Source: Salticus scenicus
Taxonomy: Eukaryota; Arthropoda; Arachnida; Araneae; Salticidae
NCBI GenBank assembly: GCA_963930645.1
Contig: OZ005648.1
Location: 105,783,167-105,847,166, forward strand
Length of the DNA: 64,000 bases
Direction of reading: 5' to 3'
This document shows, one piece after another, positions 21,528-35,720 of the stretch (its first letter is position 1; each line of letters begins with the position of its first letter). Position numbers and translations under genes: made by a program. The notes under the pieces are model-generated. The model made no database searches, had not been told where the DNA came from, and saw only the letters and a program-made list of their open reading frames with translations.

Positions 21528-23376
21528 GTTTTGTACTTTTTACAGGAATTCTGTAACTAAAAACAATGGAACAATTTAAATATAATAGTACCTTTTTTTG
21601 GAGATCTTTAGTGGAGAAATTTTGCTAATTTTGTATGCTTCTGAAAGCTGATGTAATATATAAACTTCCATAGAGACATCCGAAATATCTGTTCCCGAAC
21701 CTATTTTGACTTGTGTTTCCGGCAGAGATTTGCAAAGCATTTCTAAAATCTGATATCCGGGCCCACTTTTACATGCTTCCAAGAAATTTTTTATGATATT
21801 TTCAGAAGCTCGTGTAGAATTCAACGGGACCTTTTGAAGACACTGCCTTCAAATCATCAAAAGACGGCTTTAACCATTCGTAGTTACTTACGCAAAAAAC
21901 TGGGATATCTATAATAGGAAAACAATACAGAATTTGTGTTACAAAGGCAGAAATACGGAAATCTGAATAATGAACATTAAGATGCAGTTAGTTCGCAACA
22001 ATTGTATCTTGTCGAAGTGAGACAGGATGTGATAAGAAGAAAGTAGGCAATAAAACTGAAATATTTGGCGCTTTCATTGTTTGCATTGTGAAAGATCACC
22101 TTTTCTTTCGACCTCATACAATTAATGCGAATTTATTACATTTTGTACTTCATTCAAAGTTTTATACTTTTTACAAGAATTTTGTTACTAAAAACAATGG
22201 AACATTTAAAAAATTATAGTACCTTTTATGGTATCCCAGACTCTCTTAGAGGCATCAGGAGTATCCGTCAAGAAACAACTTTGGCTTGTGTTTCAGGAAG
22301 GGATGTGTAAAACATCTCTATAATGAGATATCCTGGCACATTTTTACATGCTTCAGAGAACTTCTTTTTGATACTTCCAGAAGGTCTGGCAGAAGTTAAA
22401 GGGGCCTCCTGAACACGCAACCTTTAAATCATCACGAGACAGCTGTAACCATCCGGAGACACTTTCACACACATCTGGGATCTCTGTAATAAGAAAGCAC
22501 TACAGATTTGGTGTATCAAAGTAAGAAGTACATAACTTTGAATAATGAACATTAAAATGCAATAAACTCTGAATAATTGTTTCTGGTCGAATCAAAGCAC
22601 AATATTTTGTCATAAAAAGGAAGTAGGCTCGAAAACTGCTATAGCTGCCGTTTGATTGTTCGCCTTTAGTAGGTTCGTATTTTCTTTCGACCCGAAACAA
22701 TTCTTGAATTTTGTGACATTTTAAGTGTTTTATTCAAAGTTTTGTACTTTTTACAGGAATTCTGTAACTAAAAACAATGGAATAATTTTAAAAAAGATGG
22801 TAAGATTTGTGGAGATCTTTAATGGAGAAATCTTACAAATTTTGTATGCACCTGGAAGCTGATGAAATACATAAACTCTCTTGGAGACATCCGGAATACA
22901 TCTTCAAGAAACAATTTTGGCTTGTGTTTCAGGGAGAGAAGTGTAAAATATCTCTATAGTCAGATATCCGGGAACACTTTTACATGCTTTCAGGAACTTC
23001 TTTTTGATACTATGAGAAGATCTAGTAGACGTGAATGTGAACTTTTGACGACGCTGCATTGAAATCATCAGGCGACATCATTTACCATCCGGAGACACTT
23101 CCAAACACACCTGGGATCTCTGTAAGAAAAAAGCAATACTGATTTGGTGTATCAAAGTAAGATATACAAAAATTTGAATAATGAACATTAAAATGGAATA
23201 AGCTTGCGACAATTCTTTCGGGTAGGAACAAAACACAATAGTTTGTCGTACGAAGAAAGTCTTCTCGAAAACTGCAATAGTTGCAGCTTTGCTCTTTCGC
23301 CTTTAGTAGAGTCGTTTAGTTTTTCGACCCGGAAGAGTTGTTGTTAATTTACGACATTTTAAGGTGTTTATTCAAT
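21528..23376. repeat. HOR unit 5
   Basis: A 21528-22158, B 22159-22738, C 22739-23376. Private changes include CTTCCATAGAGAC in A (about 21665) and TTTTATACTTTT at the start of B. Confidence 0.88.
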
Positions 23377-25225
23377 GTTTTGTACTTTTTACAGGAATTC
23401 TGTAACTAAAAACAATGGAACAATTTGAATATAATAGTACCTTTTTTTGGAGATCTTTAGTGGAGAAATCTTGATAATTTTGTATGCTTCTGAAAGCTGA
23501 TGTAATATATAAACTTCCTTAGAGACATCCGAAATATCTGTTCCCGAACCAATTTTGACTTGTGTTTCCGTCAGAGATTTGCAAAGCATTTCTAAAATCT
23601 GATATCCGGGCCCACTTTTACATGCTTCCAAGAAATTTTTTATGATATTTTCAGAAGCTCGTGCAGAATTCAACGGGACCTTTTGAAGACACTGCCTTCA
23701 AATCATCAAAAGACGGCTTTAACCATTCGTAGTTACTTACGCAAAAAACTGGGATATCTGTAATAGGAAAACAATACAGAATTTCTGTTACAAAGGCAGA
23801 AATACGGAAATCTGAATAATGAACATTAAGATGCAGTAAGTTCGCAACAATTGTATCGTGTCGAAGTGAGACAGGATGTGATAAGAAGAAAGTAGGCAAT
23901 AAAACTAAAATATTTGGCGCTTTCATTGTTTGCATTGTGAAATATCACATTTTCTTTCGACCTCAAACAATTAATGCGAATTTATTACATTTTATACTTT
24001 ATTCAAAGTTTTGTACTTTTTACAAGAATTTTGTTACTAAAAACAATGGAACATTTAAAAAATTATAGTACCTTTTATTGTATCCCAGACTCTCTTAGAG
24101 GCATCAGGAGTATCTGTCAAGAAACAACTTTGGCTTGTGTTTCAGGAAGAGATGTGTAAAACATCTCTAGAATAAGATATCCTGGCACATTTTTACATGC
24201 TTCAAAGAACTTGTTTTTGATACTTCCAGAAGGTCTGGCAGAAGTTAAAGGGGCCTCCTGAACACGCAACCTTTAAATCATTACGAGACAGCTGTAACCA
24301 TCCGGAGACATTTTTACACACATCTGGGATCTCTGTAATAAGAAAGCACTACAGATTTGGTGTATCAAAGTAAGAAGTACAGAACTTTGAATAATGAACA
24401 TTAAAATGCAATAAGCTCTGAATAATTGTTTCGGGTCGAATCAAAGCATAATATTTTGTCATAAGAAGAAAGTAGGCTCGAAAACTGCTATAGCCGCCGT
24501 TTGATTGTTCGGCTTTAGTAGGCTCGTATTTTCTTTCGACAAGAAACAATTCTTGAGTGTTGTGACATTTTAAATGTTTTATTCAAAGTTTTGTACTTTT
24601 TACAGGAATTCTGTAACTAAAAACAATGGAATAATTTTTAAAAAGATGGTAAGATTTGTGCAGATCTTTAATGGAGAAATCTTACAAATTTTGTATGCAC
24701 CTGGAAGCTGATGTAATACATAAACTCTCTTGGAGACATCCGGAATACCTCTTCAAGAAACAATTTTGGCTTGTGTTTCAGGGAGAGATGTGTAAAATAT
24801 CTCTATAGTCAGATATCCGGGCACACTTTTACATGCTTCCAGGAACTTCTTTTTGAAACTATCAGAAGATCTGGTAGACGTGAATGGGAAATTTTGAAGA
24901 CACTGCATTGAAATCATCAAGCGACATCATTTATCATCCGGAGACACTTTCACACACACCTGGAATCTCTGTAATAAGAAAGCAATACTGATTTGGTGTA
25001 TCAAAGTAAGATGTACAAAAATTTAAATAATGAACATTAAAATGGAATAAGCTTGCGACAATTGTTTCGGGTAGGAACAAAACACAATAGTTTGTCGTAA
25101 GAAGAAAGTCGTCTCGAAAACTGCAATAGTTGCAGCTTTGCTTGTTCGCATTTAGTAGAGTCGTTTAGTTTTTCGACCCGAAAGAGTTGTCGCTAATTTA
25201 CGACATTTTAAGGTGTTTCTTCAAT
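23377..25225. repeat. HOR unit 6
   Basis: A 23377-24007, B 24008-24587, C 24588-25225. It carries GTGAAATATCACATTTTC at the A-B foldback (about 23936), a variant shared with units 7 and 9. Confidence 0.88.
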
Positions 25226-27073
25226 GTTTTGTACTTTTTACAGGAATTCTGTAACTAAAAACAATGGAACAATTTAAATATAATAGTACCTTTTTTAGAG
25301 ATCTTTAGTGGATAAATCTTGCTAATTTTGTATGCTTCTGAAAGCTGATGTAATATATAAACTTCCTTAGAGACATCCAAAATATCTGTTCCCGAACCAA
25401 TTTTGACTTGTGTTTCCTTCAGAGATTTGCAAAGCATTTCTAAAATCTGATATCCGGGCCCACTTTTACATGCTTCCAAGAAATTTTTTATGATATTTTC
25501 AGAAGCTCGTGTAGAATTGAACGGGACCTTTTGAAGACACTGCCTTCAAATCATCAAAAGACGGCTTTAACCATTCGTAGTTACTTGCGCAAAAAACTGG
25601 GATATCTGTAATAGGAAAATAATACAGAATTTCTGTTACAAAGGCAGAAATACGGAAATCTGAATAATGAACATTAAGATGCAGTAAGTTCGCAACAATT
25701 GTATCGTGTCGAAGTGAGACAGGATGTGATAAGAAGAAAGTAGGCAATAAAACTAAAATATTTGGCGCTTTCATTGTTTGCATTGTGAAATATCACATTT
25801 TCTTTCGACCTCAAACAATTAATGCGAATTTATTACATTTTATACTTTATTCAAAGTTTTGTACTTTTTACAAGAATTTTGTTACTAAAAACAATGGAAC
25901 ATTTAAAAAATTATAGTACCTTTTATTGTATCCCAGACTCTCTTAGAGGCATCAGGAGTATCTGTCAAGAAACAACTTTGGCTTGTGTTTCAGGAAGAGA
26001 TGTGTAAAACATCTCTATAATAAGATATCCTGGCACATTTTTACATGCTTCAAAGAACTTGTTTTTGATACTTCCAGAAGGTCTGGCAGAAGTTAAAGGG
26101 GCCTCCTGAACACGCAAGCTTTAAATCATAACGAGACAGCTGTAACCATCCGGAGACACTTTCACACACATCTGGGATCTCTGTAATAAGAAAGCACTAC
26201 AGATTTGGTGTATCAAAGTAAGAAGTACAGAACTTTGAATAATGAACATTAAAATGCAATAAGCTCTGAATAATTGTTTCGGGTCGAAACAAAGCATAAT
26301 ATTTTGTCATAAGAAGAAAGTAGGCTCGAAAACTGCTATAGCTGCCGTTTGATTGTTCGCCTTTAGTAGGTTCGTATTTTCTTTCGACCCGAAACAATTC
26401 TTGAATTTTGTGACATTTTAAGTGTTTTATTCAAAGTTTTGTACTTTTTACAGGAATTCTGTAACTAAAAACAATGGAATAATTTTAAAAAAGATGGTAA
26501 GATTTGTGGAGATCTTTAATGGAGAAATCTTACAAATTTTGTATGCACCTGGAAGCTGATGAAAGACATAAACTCTCTTGGAGACATCCGGAATACATCT
26601 TCAAGAAACAATTTTGGCTTGTGTTTCAGGGAGAGAAGTGTAAAATATCTCTATAGTCATATATCCGGGCACACTTTTACATGCTTCCAGGAACTTCTTT
26701 TTGAAACTATCAGAAGATCTGGTAGACGTAAATGAGAACTTTTGAAGACACTGCATTAAAATTATCAGGCGACATCGTTTATCATCCGGAGACACTTTCA
26801 CACACACCTGGAATCTCTGTAATAAGAAAGCAATACTGATTTCGTGTATCAAAGTAAGATGTACAAAAATTTAAATAATGAACATTAAATTGGAATAAGC
26901 TTGCGACAATTGTTTCGGGTAGGAACAAAACACAATAGTTTGTCGTACGAAGAAAGTCGTCTCGTATACTGCAATAGTTGCAGCTTTGCTTGTTCGCCTT
27001 TAGTAGAGTCGTTTAGTTTTTCGACCCGAAAGAGTTGTTGCTAATTTACGACATTTTAAGGTGTTTATTCAAT
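25226..27073. repeat. HOR unit 7
   Basis: A 25226-25855, B 25856-26435, C 26436-27073. A is nearly identical to A of unit 9, which lies 3696 bp (two HOR lengths) away. Both have TTTCCTTCAGAG in place of TTTCCGGCAGAG, and ATTCTTCAATG-like changes upstream (TGTTTCTTCAATG). Confidence 0.88.
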
Positions 27074-28921
27074 GTTTTGTACTTTTTACTTCAATTCTGT
27101 AACTAAAAACAATGGAACAATTTAAATATAATAGTACCTTTTTTTGGAGATCTTGAGTGGAGAAATCTTGCTAATTTTGTATGCTTCTGAAAGCTGATGT
27201 AATATATAAACTTCCTTAGAGACATCCGAAATATCTGTTCCCGAACCTATTTTGACTTGTGTTTCCGGCAGAGATTTGCAAAGCATTTCTAAAATCTGAT
27301 ATCCGGGCGCACTTTTACATGCTTCCAAGAAATTTTTTATGATATTTTCAGAAGCTCGTGTAGAATTCAACGGGACCTTTTGAAGACACTGTCTTCAAAT
27401 CATCAAAAGACGGCTTTAACCATTCGTAGTTACTTACGCAAAAAACTGGGATATCTGTAATAGGAAAACAATACAGAATTTGTGTTACAAAGGCAGAAAT
27501 ACGGAAATCTGAATAATGAACATTAAGATGCAGTAAGTTCGCAACAATTGTATCGTGTCGAAGTGAGACAGAATGTGATAAGAAGAAAGTAGGCAATAAA
27601 ACTGCAATATTTGGCGCTTTCATTGTTTGCATTATGAAAGATCACCTTTTCTTTCGACCTCAAACAATTAATGCGAATTTATTACATTTTATACTTTATT
27701 CAAAGTTTTGTACTTTTTACAAGAATTTTGTTACTAAAAACAATGGAACATTTAAAAAATTATAGTACCTTTTATTGTATCCCAGACTCTCTTAGAGGCA
27801 TCATGAGTATCTGTCAAGAAACAACTTTGGCTTGTGTTTCAGGAAGAGATGTGTAAAACATCTCTATAATAAGATATCCTGGCACATTTTTACATGCTTC
27901 AAAGAACTTGTTTTTGATATTTCCAGAAGGTCTGGCAAAAGTTAAAGGGGCCTCCTGAACACGCAACCTTTAAATCATTACGAGACAGCTGTAACCATCC
28001 GGAGACATTTTCACACACATCTGGGATCTCTGTATAAGAAAGCACTACAGATTTGGTGTATCAAAGTAAGAAGTACAGAACTTTGAATAATGAACATTAA
28101 AATGCAATAAGCTCTGAATAATTGTTTCCGGTCGAATCAAAGCACAATATTTTGTCATAAGAAGAAAGTAGGCTCGAAAACTGCTATAGCTGCCGTTTGA
28201 TTGTTCGCCTTTAGTAGGTTCGTATTTTCTTTATACCCGAAACAATTGTTGCGTTTTTGTGACATTTTAAGTGTTTTATTCAAAGTTTTGTACTTTTTAC
28301 AGGAATTCTGTCACTAAAAACAATGGAATAATTTTAAAAAGATGGTACCATTTGTGGAGATCTTTAATGGAGAAATCTTACAAATTTTGTATGCACCTGG
28401 GAGCTGATGTAATACATAAACTCTCTTGGAGACATCCGGAATACCTCTTCAAGAAACAATTTTGGCTTGTGTTTCAGGGAGAGATGTGTAAAACATCTCT
28501 ATAGTCAGATATCCGGGAACACTTTTACATGCTTTCAGGAACTTCTTTTTGATACTATGAGAAGACCTAGTAGACGTGAATGTGAACTTTTGACGACACT
28601 GCATTGAAATCATCAGGCGACATCATTTATCATCCGGAGACACTTCCAAACACACCTGGGATCTCTGTAATAAGAAAGCAATACTGATTTGGTGTATCAA
28701 AGTAAGATGTACAAAAATTTAAATAATGAACATTAAAATGGAATAAGCTTGCGACAATTGTTTCGGGTAGGAACAAAACACAATAGTTTGTCGTAAGAAG
28801 AAAGTCGTCTCGAAAACTGCAATAGTTGCAGCTTTGCTTGTTCGCATTTAGTAGAGTCGTTTAGTTTTTCGACCCGAAAGAGTTGTCGCTAATTTACGAC
28901 ATTTTAAGGTGTTTCTTCAAT
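27074..28921. repeat. HOR unit 8
   Basis: A 27074-27704, B 27705-28284, C 28285-28921. A begins GTACTTTTTACTTCAATTCTG instead of the usual ...TTTACAGGAATTCTG. Confidence 0.88.
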
Positions 28922-30769
28922 GTTTTGTACTTTTTACAGGAATTCTGTAACTAAAAACAATGGAACAATTTAAATATAATAGTACCTTTTTTGGAGATCT
29001 TTAGTGGATAAATCTTGCTAATTTTGTATGCTTCTGAAAGCTGATGTAATATATAAACTTCCTTAGAGACATCCAAAATATCTGTTCCCGAACCAATTTT
29101 GACTTGTGTTTCCTTCAGAGATTTGCAAAGCATTTCTAAAATCTGATATCCGGGCCCACTTTTACATGCTTCCAAGAAATTTTTTATGATATTTTCAGAA
29201 GCTCGTGTAGAATTGAACGGGACCTTTTGAAGACACTGCCTTCAAATCATCAAAAGACGGCTTTAACCATTCGTAGTTACTTGCGCAAAAAACTGGGATA
29301 TCTGTAATAGGAAAATAATACAGAATTTCTGTTACAAAGGCAGAAATACGGAAATCTGAATAATGAACATTAAGATGCAGTAAGTTCGCAACAATTGTAT
29401 CGTGTCGAAGTGAGACAGGATGTGATAAGAAGAAAGTAGGCAATAAAACTAAAATATTTGGCGCTTTCATTGTTTGCATTGTGAAATATCACATTTTCTT
29501 TCGACCTCAAACAATTAATGCGAATTTATTACATTTTATACTTTATTCAAAGTTTTGTACTTTTTACAAGAATTTTGTTACTAAAAACAATGGAACATTT
29601 AAAAAAATATAGTACTTTTTATTGTATCCCAGACTCTCTTAGAGGCATCAGGATTATCTGTCAAGAAACAACTTTGGCTTGTGTTTCAGGAAGAGATGTG
29701 TAAAACATCTCTATAATAAGATATCCTGGCACATTTTTACATGCTTCAAAGAACTTGTTTTTGATACTTCCAGAAGGTCTGGCAGAAGTTAAAGGGGCCT
29801 CCTGAACACGCAAGCTTTAAATCATTACGAGACAGCTGTAACCATCCGGAGACACTTTCACACACTTCTGGGATCTCTGTAATAAGAAAGCACTACAGAT
29901 TTGGTGTATCAAAGTAAGAAGTACAGAACTTTGAATAATGAACATTAAAATGCAATAAGCTCTGAATAATTGTTTCGGGTCGAATCAAAGCATAATATTT
30001 TGTCATAAGAAGAAAGTAGGCTCGAAAACTGCTATAGCTGCCGTTTGATTGTTCGGCTTTAGTAGGCTCGTATTTTCTTTCGACAAGAAACAATTCTTGA
30101 GTGTTGTGACATTTTAAATGTTTTATTCAAAGTTTTGTACTTTTTACAGGAATTCTGTAACTAAAAACAATGGAATAATTTTAAAAAAGATGGTAAGATT
30201 TGGGGAGATCTTTAATGGAGAAATCTTACAAATTTTGTATGCACCTGGAAGCTGATGTAATACATAAACTCTCCCTGAGACATCCGAAATACCTCTTCAA
30301 GAAACAATTTTGGCTTGTGTTTCAGGGAGAGATGTGTAAAATATCTCTATAGTCAGATATCCGGGCACACTTTTACATGCTTCCAGGAACTTCTTTTTGA
30401 AACTATTAAAAGATCTGGTAGACCTGAATGGGAACTTTTGAAGACACTGCATTGAAATCATCAGGCGACATCATTTATCATCCGGAGACACTTTCACACA
30501 CACCTGGAATCTCTGTAATAAGAAAGCAATACTGATTTGGTGTATCAAAGTAAGATGTATAAAAATTTAAATAATGAACATTAAAATGGAATAAGCTTGC
30601 GTCAATTGTTTCGGGTAGGAACAAAACACAATAGTTTGTCGTACGAAGAAAGTCGTCTCGAAAGCTGCAATAGTTGCAGCTTTGCTTGTTCGCCTTTAGT
30701 AGAGTCGTTTAGTTTTTCGACCCGAAAGAGTTGTTGCTAATTTACGACATTTTAAGGTGTTTATTCAAT
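28922..30769. repeat. HOR unit 9
   Basis: A 28922-29551, B 29552-30131, C 30132-30769. It is the 3696-bp partner of unit 7. B is slightly changed (AAAAAAATATAGTACTTTTT at about 29600). Confidence 0.88.
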
Positions 30770-32618
30770 GTTTTGTACTTTTTACAGGAATTCTGTAACT
30801 AAAAACAATGGAACAATTTAAATATAATAGTACCTTTTTTTGGAGATCTTTAGTGGAGAAATCTTGCTAATTTTGTATGCTTCTGAAAGCTGATGTAATA
30901 TATAAACTTCCTTAGCGACATCCGAAATATCTGTTCCCGAACCAATTTTGACTTGTGTTTCCGGCAGAGATTTGCAAAGCATTTCTAAAATCTGATATCC
31001 GGGCCCACTTTTACATGCTTCCAAGAAAATTTTTATGATATTTTCAGATGCTCGTGTAGAATTCAACGGGACCTTTTGAAGACACTGCCTTCAAATCATC
31101 AAAAGACGGCTTTAACCATCCGTAGTTACTTACGCAAAAAACTGGGATATCTGTAATAGGAAAACAATACAGAATTTGTGTTACAAAGGCAGAAATACGG
31201 AAATCTGAATAATGAACATTAAGATGCAGTAAGTTCGCAACAATTGTATCGTGTCGAAGTGAGACAGGATGTGATAAGAAGAAAGTAGGCAATAAAATTG
31301 AAATATTTGGCGCTTTCATTGTTTGCATTGTCAAAGATCACCTTTTTTTTTCGACCTCAAACAATTAATGCGAATTTATTACATTTTATACTTTATTCAA
31401 AGTTTTGTACTTTTTACAAGAATTTTGTTACTAAAAACAATGGAACATTTAAAAAATTATAGTACCTTTTATGGTATCCCAGACTCTCTTAGAGGCATCA
31501 GGAGTATCTGTCAAGAAACAATTTTGGCTTGTGTTTCAGGAAGAGATGTGTAAAACATCTCTATAATCAGATATCCTGGCACATTTTTACATGCTTCAAA
31601 GAACTTGTTTTTGATACTTCCAGAAGGTCTGGCAGAAGTTAAAGAGGCCTCCTGAACACGCAACATTTAAATCATCACGAGACAACTGTAACCATCCGGA
31701 GACACTTTTACACACATCTGGGATCTCTGTAATAAGAAAGCACTACAGATTTGGTGTATCAAAGTAAGAAGTACAGAACTTTGAATAATGAACATTAAAA
31801 TGCAATAAGCTCTGAATAATTGTTTCGGGTCGAATCAAAGCACATTGTTTTGTCATAAGAAGAATGTAGGCTCGAAAACTGCTATAGTTGCCGTTTGATT
31901 GTTCGCCTTTAGTAGGTTCGTATTTTCTTTCGACCCGAAACAATTCTTGAGTTTTGTGACATTTTTAGTGTTTTATTCAAAGTTTTGTACTTATTTCAGG
32001 AATTCTGTAACTAAAAACAATGGAATAATTTTAAAAAGATGGTACCATTTGTGGAGATCTATAATGGAGAAATCTTGAAAATTTTGTATGCACCTGGAAG
32101 CTGATGTAATACATAAACTCTCTTGGAGACATCCGGAATATCTATTCAAGAAACTATTTTGGCTTGTGTTTCATTGAGAGATGTGTAAAACATCTCTATT
32201 GTCAGATATCCGGGAACACTTTTACATGTTTCCAGGAACTTCTTTTTGATACTATGAGAAGATCTGGTAGACGTGAATGGGAACTTTTGAAGTCACTGCA
32301 TTAAAATCATCAGGCGACATCATTTATCATCCGGAGACACTTTCACACACACCTGGAATCTCTGTAATAAGAAAGCAATACTTATTTGGTGTATCAAAGT
32401 AAGATGTACAAAAATTAAAATAATGAACATTAAAATGGAATAAGCTTCCGACAATTGTTTCGGGCAGGAACAAAACACAATAGTTTGTCGTACGAAGAAA
32501 GTCGTCTCGAAAACTGCAATAGTTGCAGCTTTGCTTGTTCGCCTTTAGTAGAGTCGTTTAGTTTTTCGACCCGAAAGAGTTGTTGCTAATTTACGACATT
32601 TTAAGGTGTTTATTCAAT
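30770..32618. repeat. HOR unit 10
   Basis: A 30770-31401, B 31402-31981, C 31982-32618. It introduces CCTTAGCGACATCC in A and a T run before TCGACC at the A-B foldback. These variants are found in several units right of the insertion. Confidence 0.88.
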
Positions 32619-34343
32619 GTTTTGTACTTTTTACAGGAATTCTGTAACTAAAAACAATGGAACAATTTAAATATAATAGTAACTTTTTTTGGAGATGTTT
32701 AGTGGAGAAATCTTGCTAATTTTGTATGCTTCTGAAAGCTGATGTAATATATAAACTTCCTTAGAGACATCCGAAATATCTGTTCCCGAACCAATTTTGA
32801 CTTCTGTTTCCGGCAGAGATTTGCAAAGCATTTCTAAAATCTGATATCCGGGCCCACTTTTACATGCTTCCAAGAAATTTTTTATGATATTTTCAGAAGC
32901 TCGTGTAGAATTCAACGGAACCTTTTGAAGACACTGCCTTCAAATCATCAAAAGACGGCTTTAACCATTCGTAGTTACTTACGCAAAAAACTGGGATATC
33001 TGTAATAGGAAAACAATACAGAATTTGTGTTACAAAGGCAGAAATACGGAAATCTGAATAATGAATATTAAGATGCAGTAAGTTCGCAACAATTGTATCG
33101 TGTCGAAGTGAGACAGGATGTGATAAGAAGAAAGTAGGCAATAAAATTGAAATATTTGGCGCTTTCATTGTTTGCATTGTGAAAGATCACCTTTTTTTTC
33201 GACCTCAAACAATTAATGCGAATTTATTACATTTTATACTTTATTCAAAGTTTTGTACTTTTTACAAGAATTTTGTTACTAAAAACAATGGAACATTTAA
33301 AAAATTATAGTACCTTTTATGGTATCCCAGACTCTCTTAGAGGCATCAGGAGTATCTGTCAAGAAACAATTTTGGCTTGTGTTTCAGGAAGAGATGTGTA
33401 AAACATCTCTATAATCAGATATCCGTGCACATTTTTACATGCTTCAAAGAACTAGTTTTTGATACTTCCAGAAGGTCTGGCAAAGGTTAAAGGGGCCTCT
33501 TGAACACGCAACCTTTAAGTCATCACGAGACAGCTGTAACCATCCGGAGACACTTTCACACACATCTGGGATCTCTGTAATAAGAAATCACTACAGATTT
33601 GGTGTATCAATGTAAGAAGTACAGAACTTTGAATAATGAACATTAAAATGCAATAAGCTCTGAATAATTGTTTCGGGTCGAATCAAAGCACAATGTTTTG
33701 TCATAAGAAGAAAGTAGGCTGGAAAACTGCTATAGCTGCCGTTTGATTGTTCGCCTTTAGTAGGTTCGTATTTTCTTTCGACCCGAAACAATTCTTGAGT
33801 TTTGTGACATTTTAAGTGTTTTATTCAAAGTTTTGTACTTTTTGCAGGAATTCTGTAACTAAAAACAATGGAATAATTTTAAAAAGATGGTACCATTTGT
33901 GGAGATCTATAATGGAGAAATCTTGCAAATTTTGTATGCACCTGGAAGCTGATGTAATACATAAACTCTCTTGGAGACATCCGGAATATCTCTTCAAGAA
34001 ACTATTTTGGCTTGTGTTTCAGGGAGAGATGTGTAAAACATCTCTATAGTCAGATATCCGGGAACACTTTTACATGCTTCTAAGAACTTCTTTGATACTA
34101 TGAAAAGATCTGGTAGACGTGAATGGGAACTTTTTAAGTCACTGCATTGAAATCATCAGGCGACATCATTTACCATCCGGAGACACTTTCACACACACCT
34201 GGAATCTCTGTAATAAGAATGCAATACTGATTTGCTGTATCAAAGTAAGATATACAAAAATTTGAATAATGAACATTAAATTGGAATAAGCTTGCGTCAA
34301 TTGTTTCGGGTAGGAACAAAACACAATAGCTTCCCAGCAAAAC

Positions 34344-34746
34344 CTCAGATGACGGCCAGCATGAGGCCAAGTGCTGGTTGCCAGCAGTGGCTGCAGCTGG
34401 CCCGTCGGTGGCAAAAGTTAAAGTTGCCGCAGGGAATATGTTACGCCGGCCGTCAGTAGGCCATATTCAATCGATCCACTGTTGGCAGCCTGCATTAAGT
34501 TAAAAATAAGTTAGTGGGCCAGTGAATGGATCGCTGCTGGCAGCTAGCAGTATGATGAAAATAGGTAATGGGCCACTGTTGGTAACCGACATTAGGTTGG
34601 AAATTGTTAGTGGGCCAGTGTTGGGCTACCTGGTGGCAAACATAATTTTTTTATGTTATTGCTGGAAGCCTGCAGTGGGCCAGTTGTGGCAAGCATAAAA
34701 AATTATATTACTGCCGGCAGTCCTCATTGGTCCTTTATATTTCCCA
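34344..34746. repeat. Left subterminal GGCCA/TGCTGGCA repeats of the insertion
   Basis: A degenerate series of short repeats built on GGGCCA(G/C)TG followed by GGCAGCC- or GGCAAGC-like sequence. Examples are at about 34516, 34570, 34610 and 34673, spaced about 40-60 bp apart. Such subterminal arrays often bind transposase in DNA transposons. The open frame at 34653-34847 crosses this region and is not a gene. Confidence 0.55.
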
Positions 34747-34750
34747 TTAA

Positions 34751-35169
34751 AGGCCCGCTTCACTCATCGTCGCCGGAAGCCGAAGTTAATGTTATTCTAT
34801 GGGAAATTTTCTTTACAAATAACTTATTAACTAATACATATTTTTAAATTCTGTTTTCATATTCTGAAAATTCCCAACTGTTAAATTGACGGACCTTTTT
34901 TAAAAAAAATATTTTTTTATTTTTTTATATTTTATTTTGAAGCTGCAAAATACGAATTTTCAATGTGTGAAATTTTTCATTTTGCAAATTCAAAATAAAA
35001 TATTAAAAAAATACATTTTAAAAAGGTCCGTCAATTTAACAGTTGGGAATTTTCTGAATGTGAAAGCAGAATTTAAAAATATGTATTAGTTAATAAGTTA
35101 TTTGTAAAGAAAATTTCCCATAGAATAACATTGCCTCGGACTTCCGGAGAAGGTAAGTGAAGAGGGCCG
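34751..35169. mobile_element. Nested foldback MITE flanked by TTAA
   Basis: The 419-bp element is one long hairpin. The left arm starts AGGCCCGCTTCAC and the right arm ends GTGAAGAGGGCC. Inside, CTATGGGAAATTTTCTTTAC (about 34798-34817) pairs with GTAAAGAAAATTTCCCATAG (about 35104-35123). AAAAGGTCCGTCAATTTAAC (right arm) pairs with its complement at about 34879-34901. Pairing continues nearly to the centre (TTCAAAATAAAAT). TTAA lies directly outside on both sides (34747-34750 and 35170-35173), as for piggyBac- or Kolobok-type mobilisation. It has no coding capacity. Confidence 0.8.
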
Positions 35170-35173
35170 TTAA

Positions 35174-35720
35174 TAGGCCAGCAGTGATTTAGTTATAGCT
35201 AATATATTTTATTGGTGATACCTTTAATTTTATTCGTGCTTTTTTTCTTTTTCTTTCTTTTGTTTTCCTCTCTCTTTTTTCTGATGAAGTAGCAGCCAGT
35301 TTTTTCTATGCATCCAATATTTAATTTGATTTTGTACATATTCATTTTTAAATACTATTTAGAAGTATTTGATTCATACACTATGGTTGTAAATTCAGGA
35401 TTTCTAGTGCAGCATATAGGAAATAGTCAGTTGATCCATTTTCCTTATGATAAAAGTTTAATTTTTTGTTTTCAGTGCAAATATTTCTCTATATTACATT
35501 TTTTGGAATAAAGGAGATTATGTTTTTTTTTTTTTTTTTTTAGTGTTCAAATTTCAATATGTTTAACTTTGTTACGCTATTTGATATAAATAAATGTAAC
35601 TTTACATGTGAAAATTATAAATTATTGAAACAAAAATTGTTATAAAGTGAGCATTGTAAAAAACACCATAAACTAAAAAAAAAAAAAAAAATAATAATAA
35701 TAAATAAATAATAAAAAATT
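35174..35720. other. AT-rich interior of the insertion, no gene seen
   Basis: It holds a pyrimidine-rich tract (about 35239-35281), a T run (35523-35542) and an A run with AAT repeats (35677-35715). Short open frames here are low-complexity and not convincing. Confidence 0.5.
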
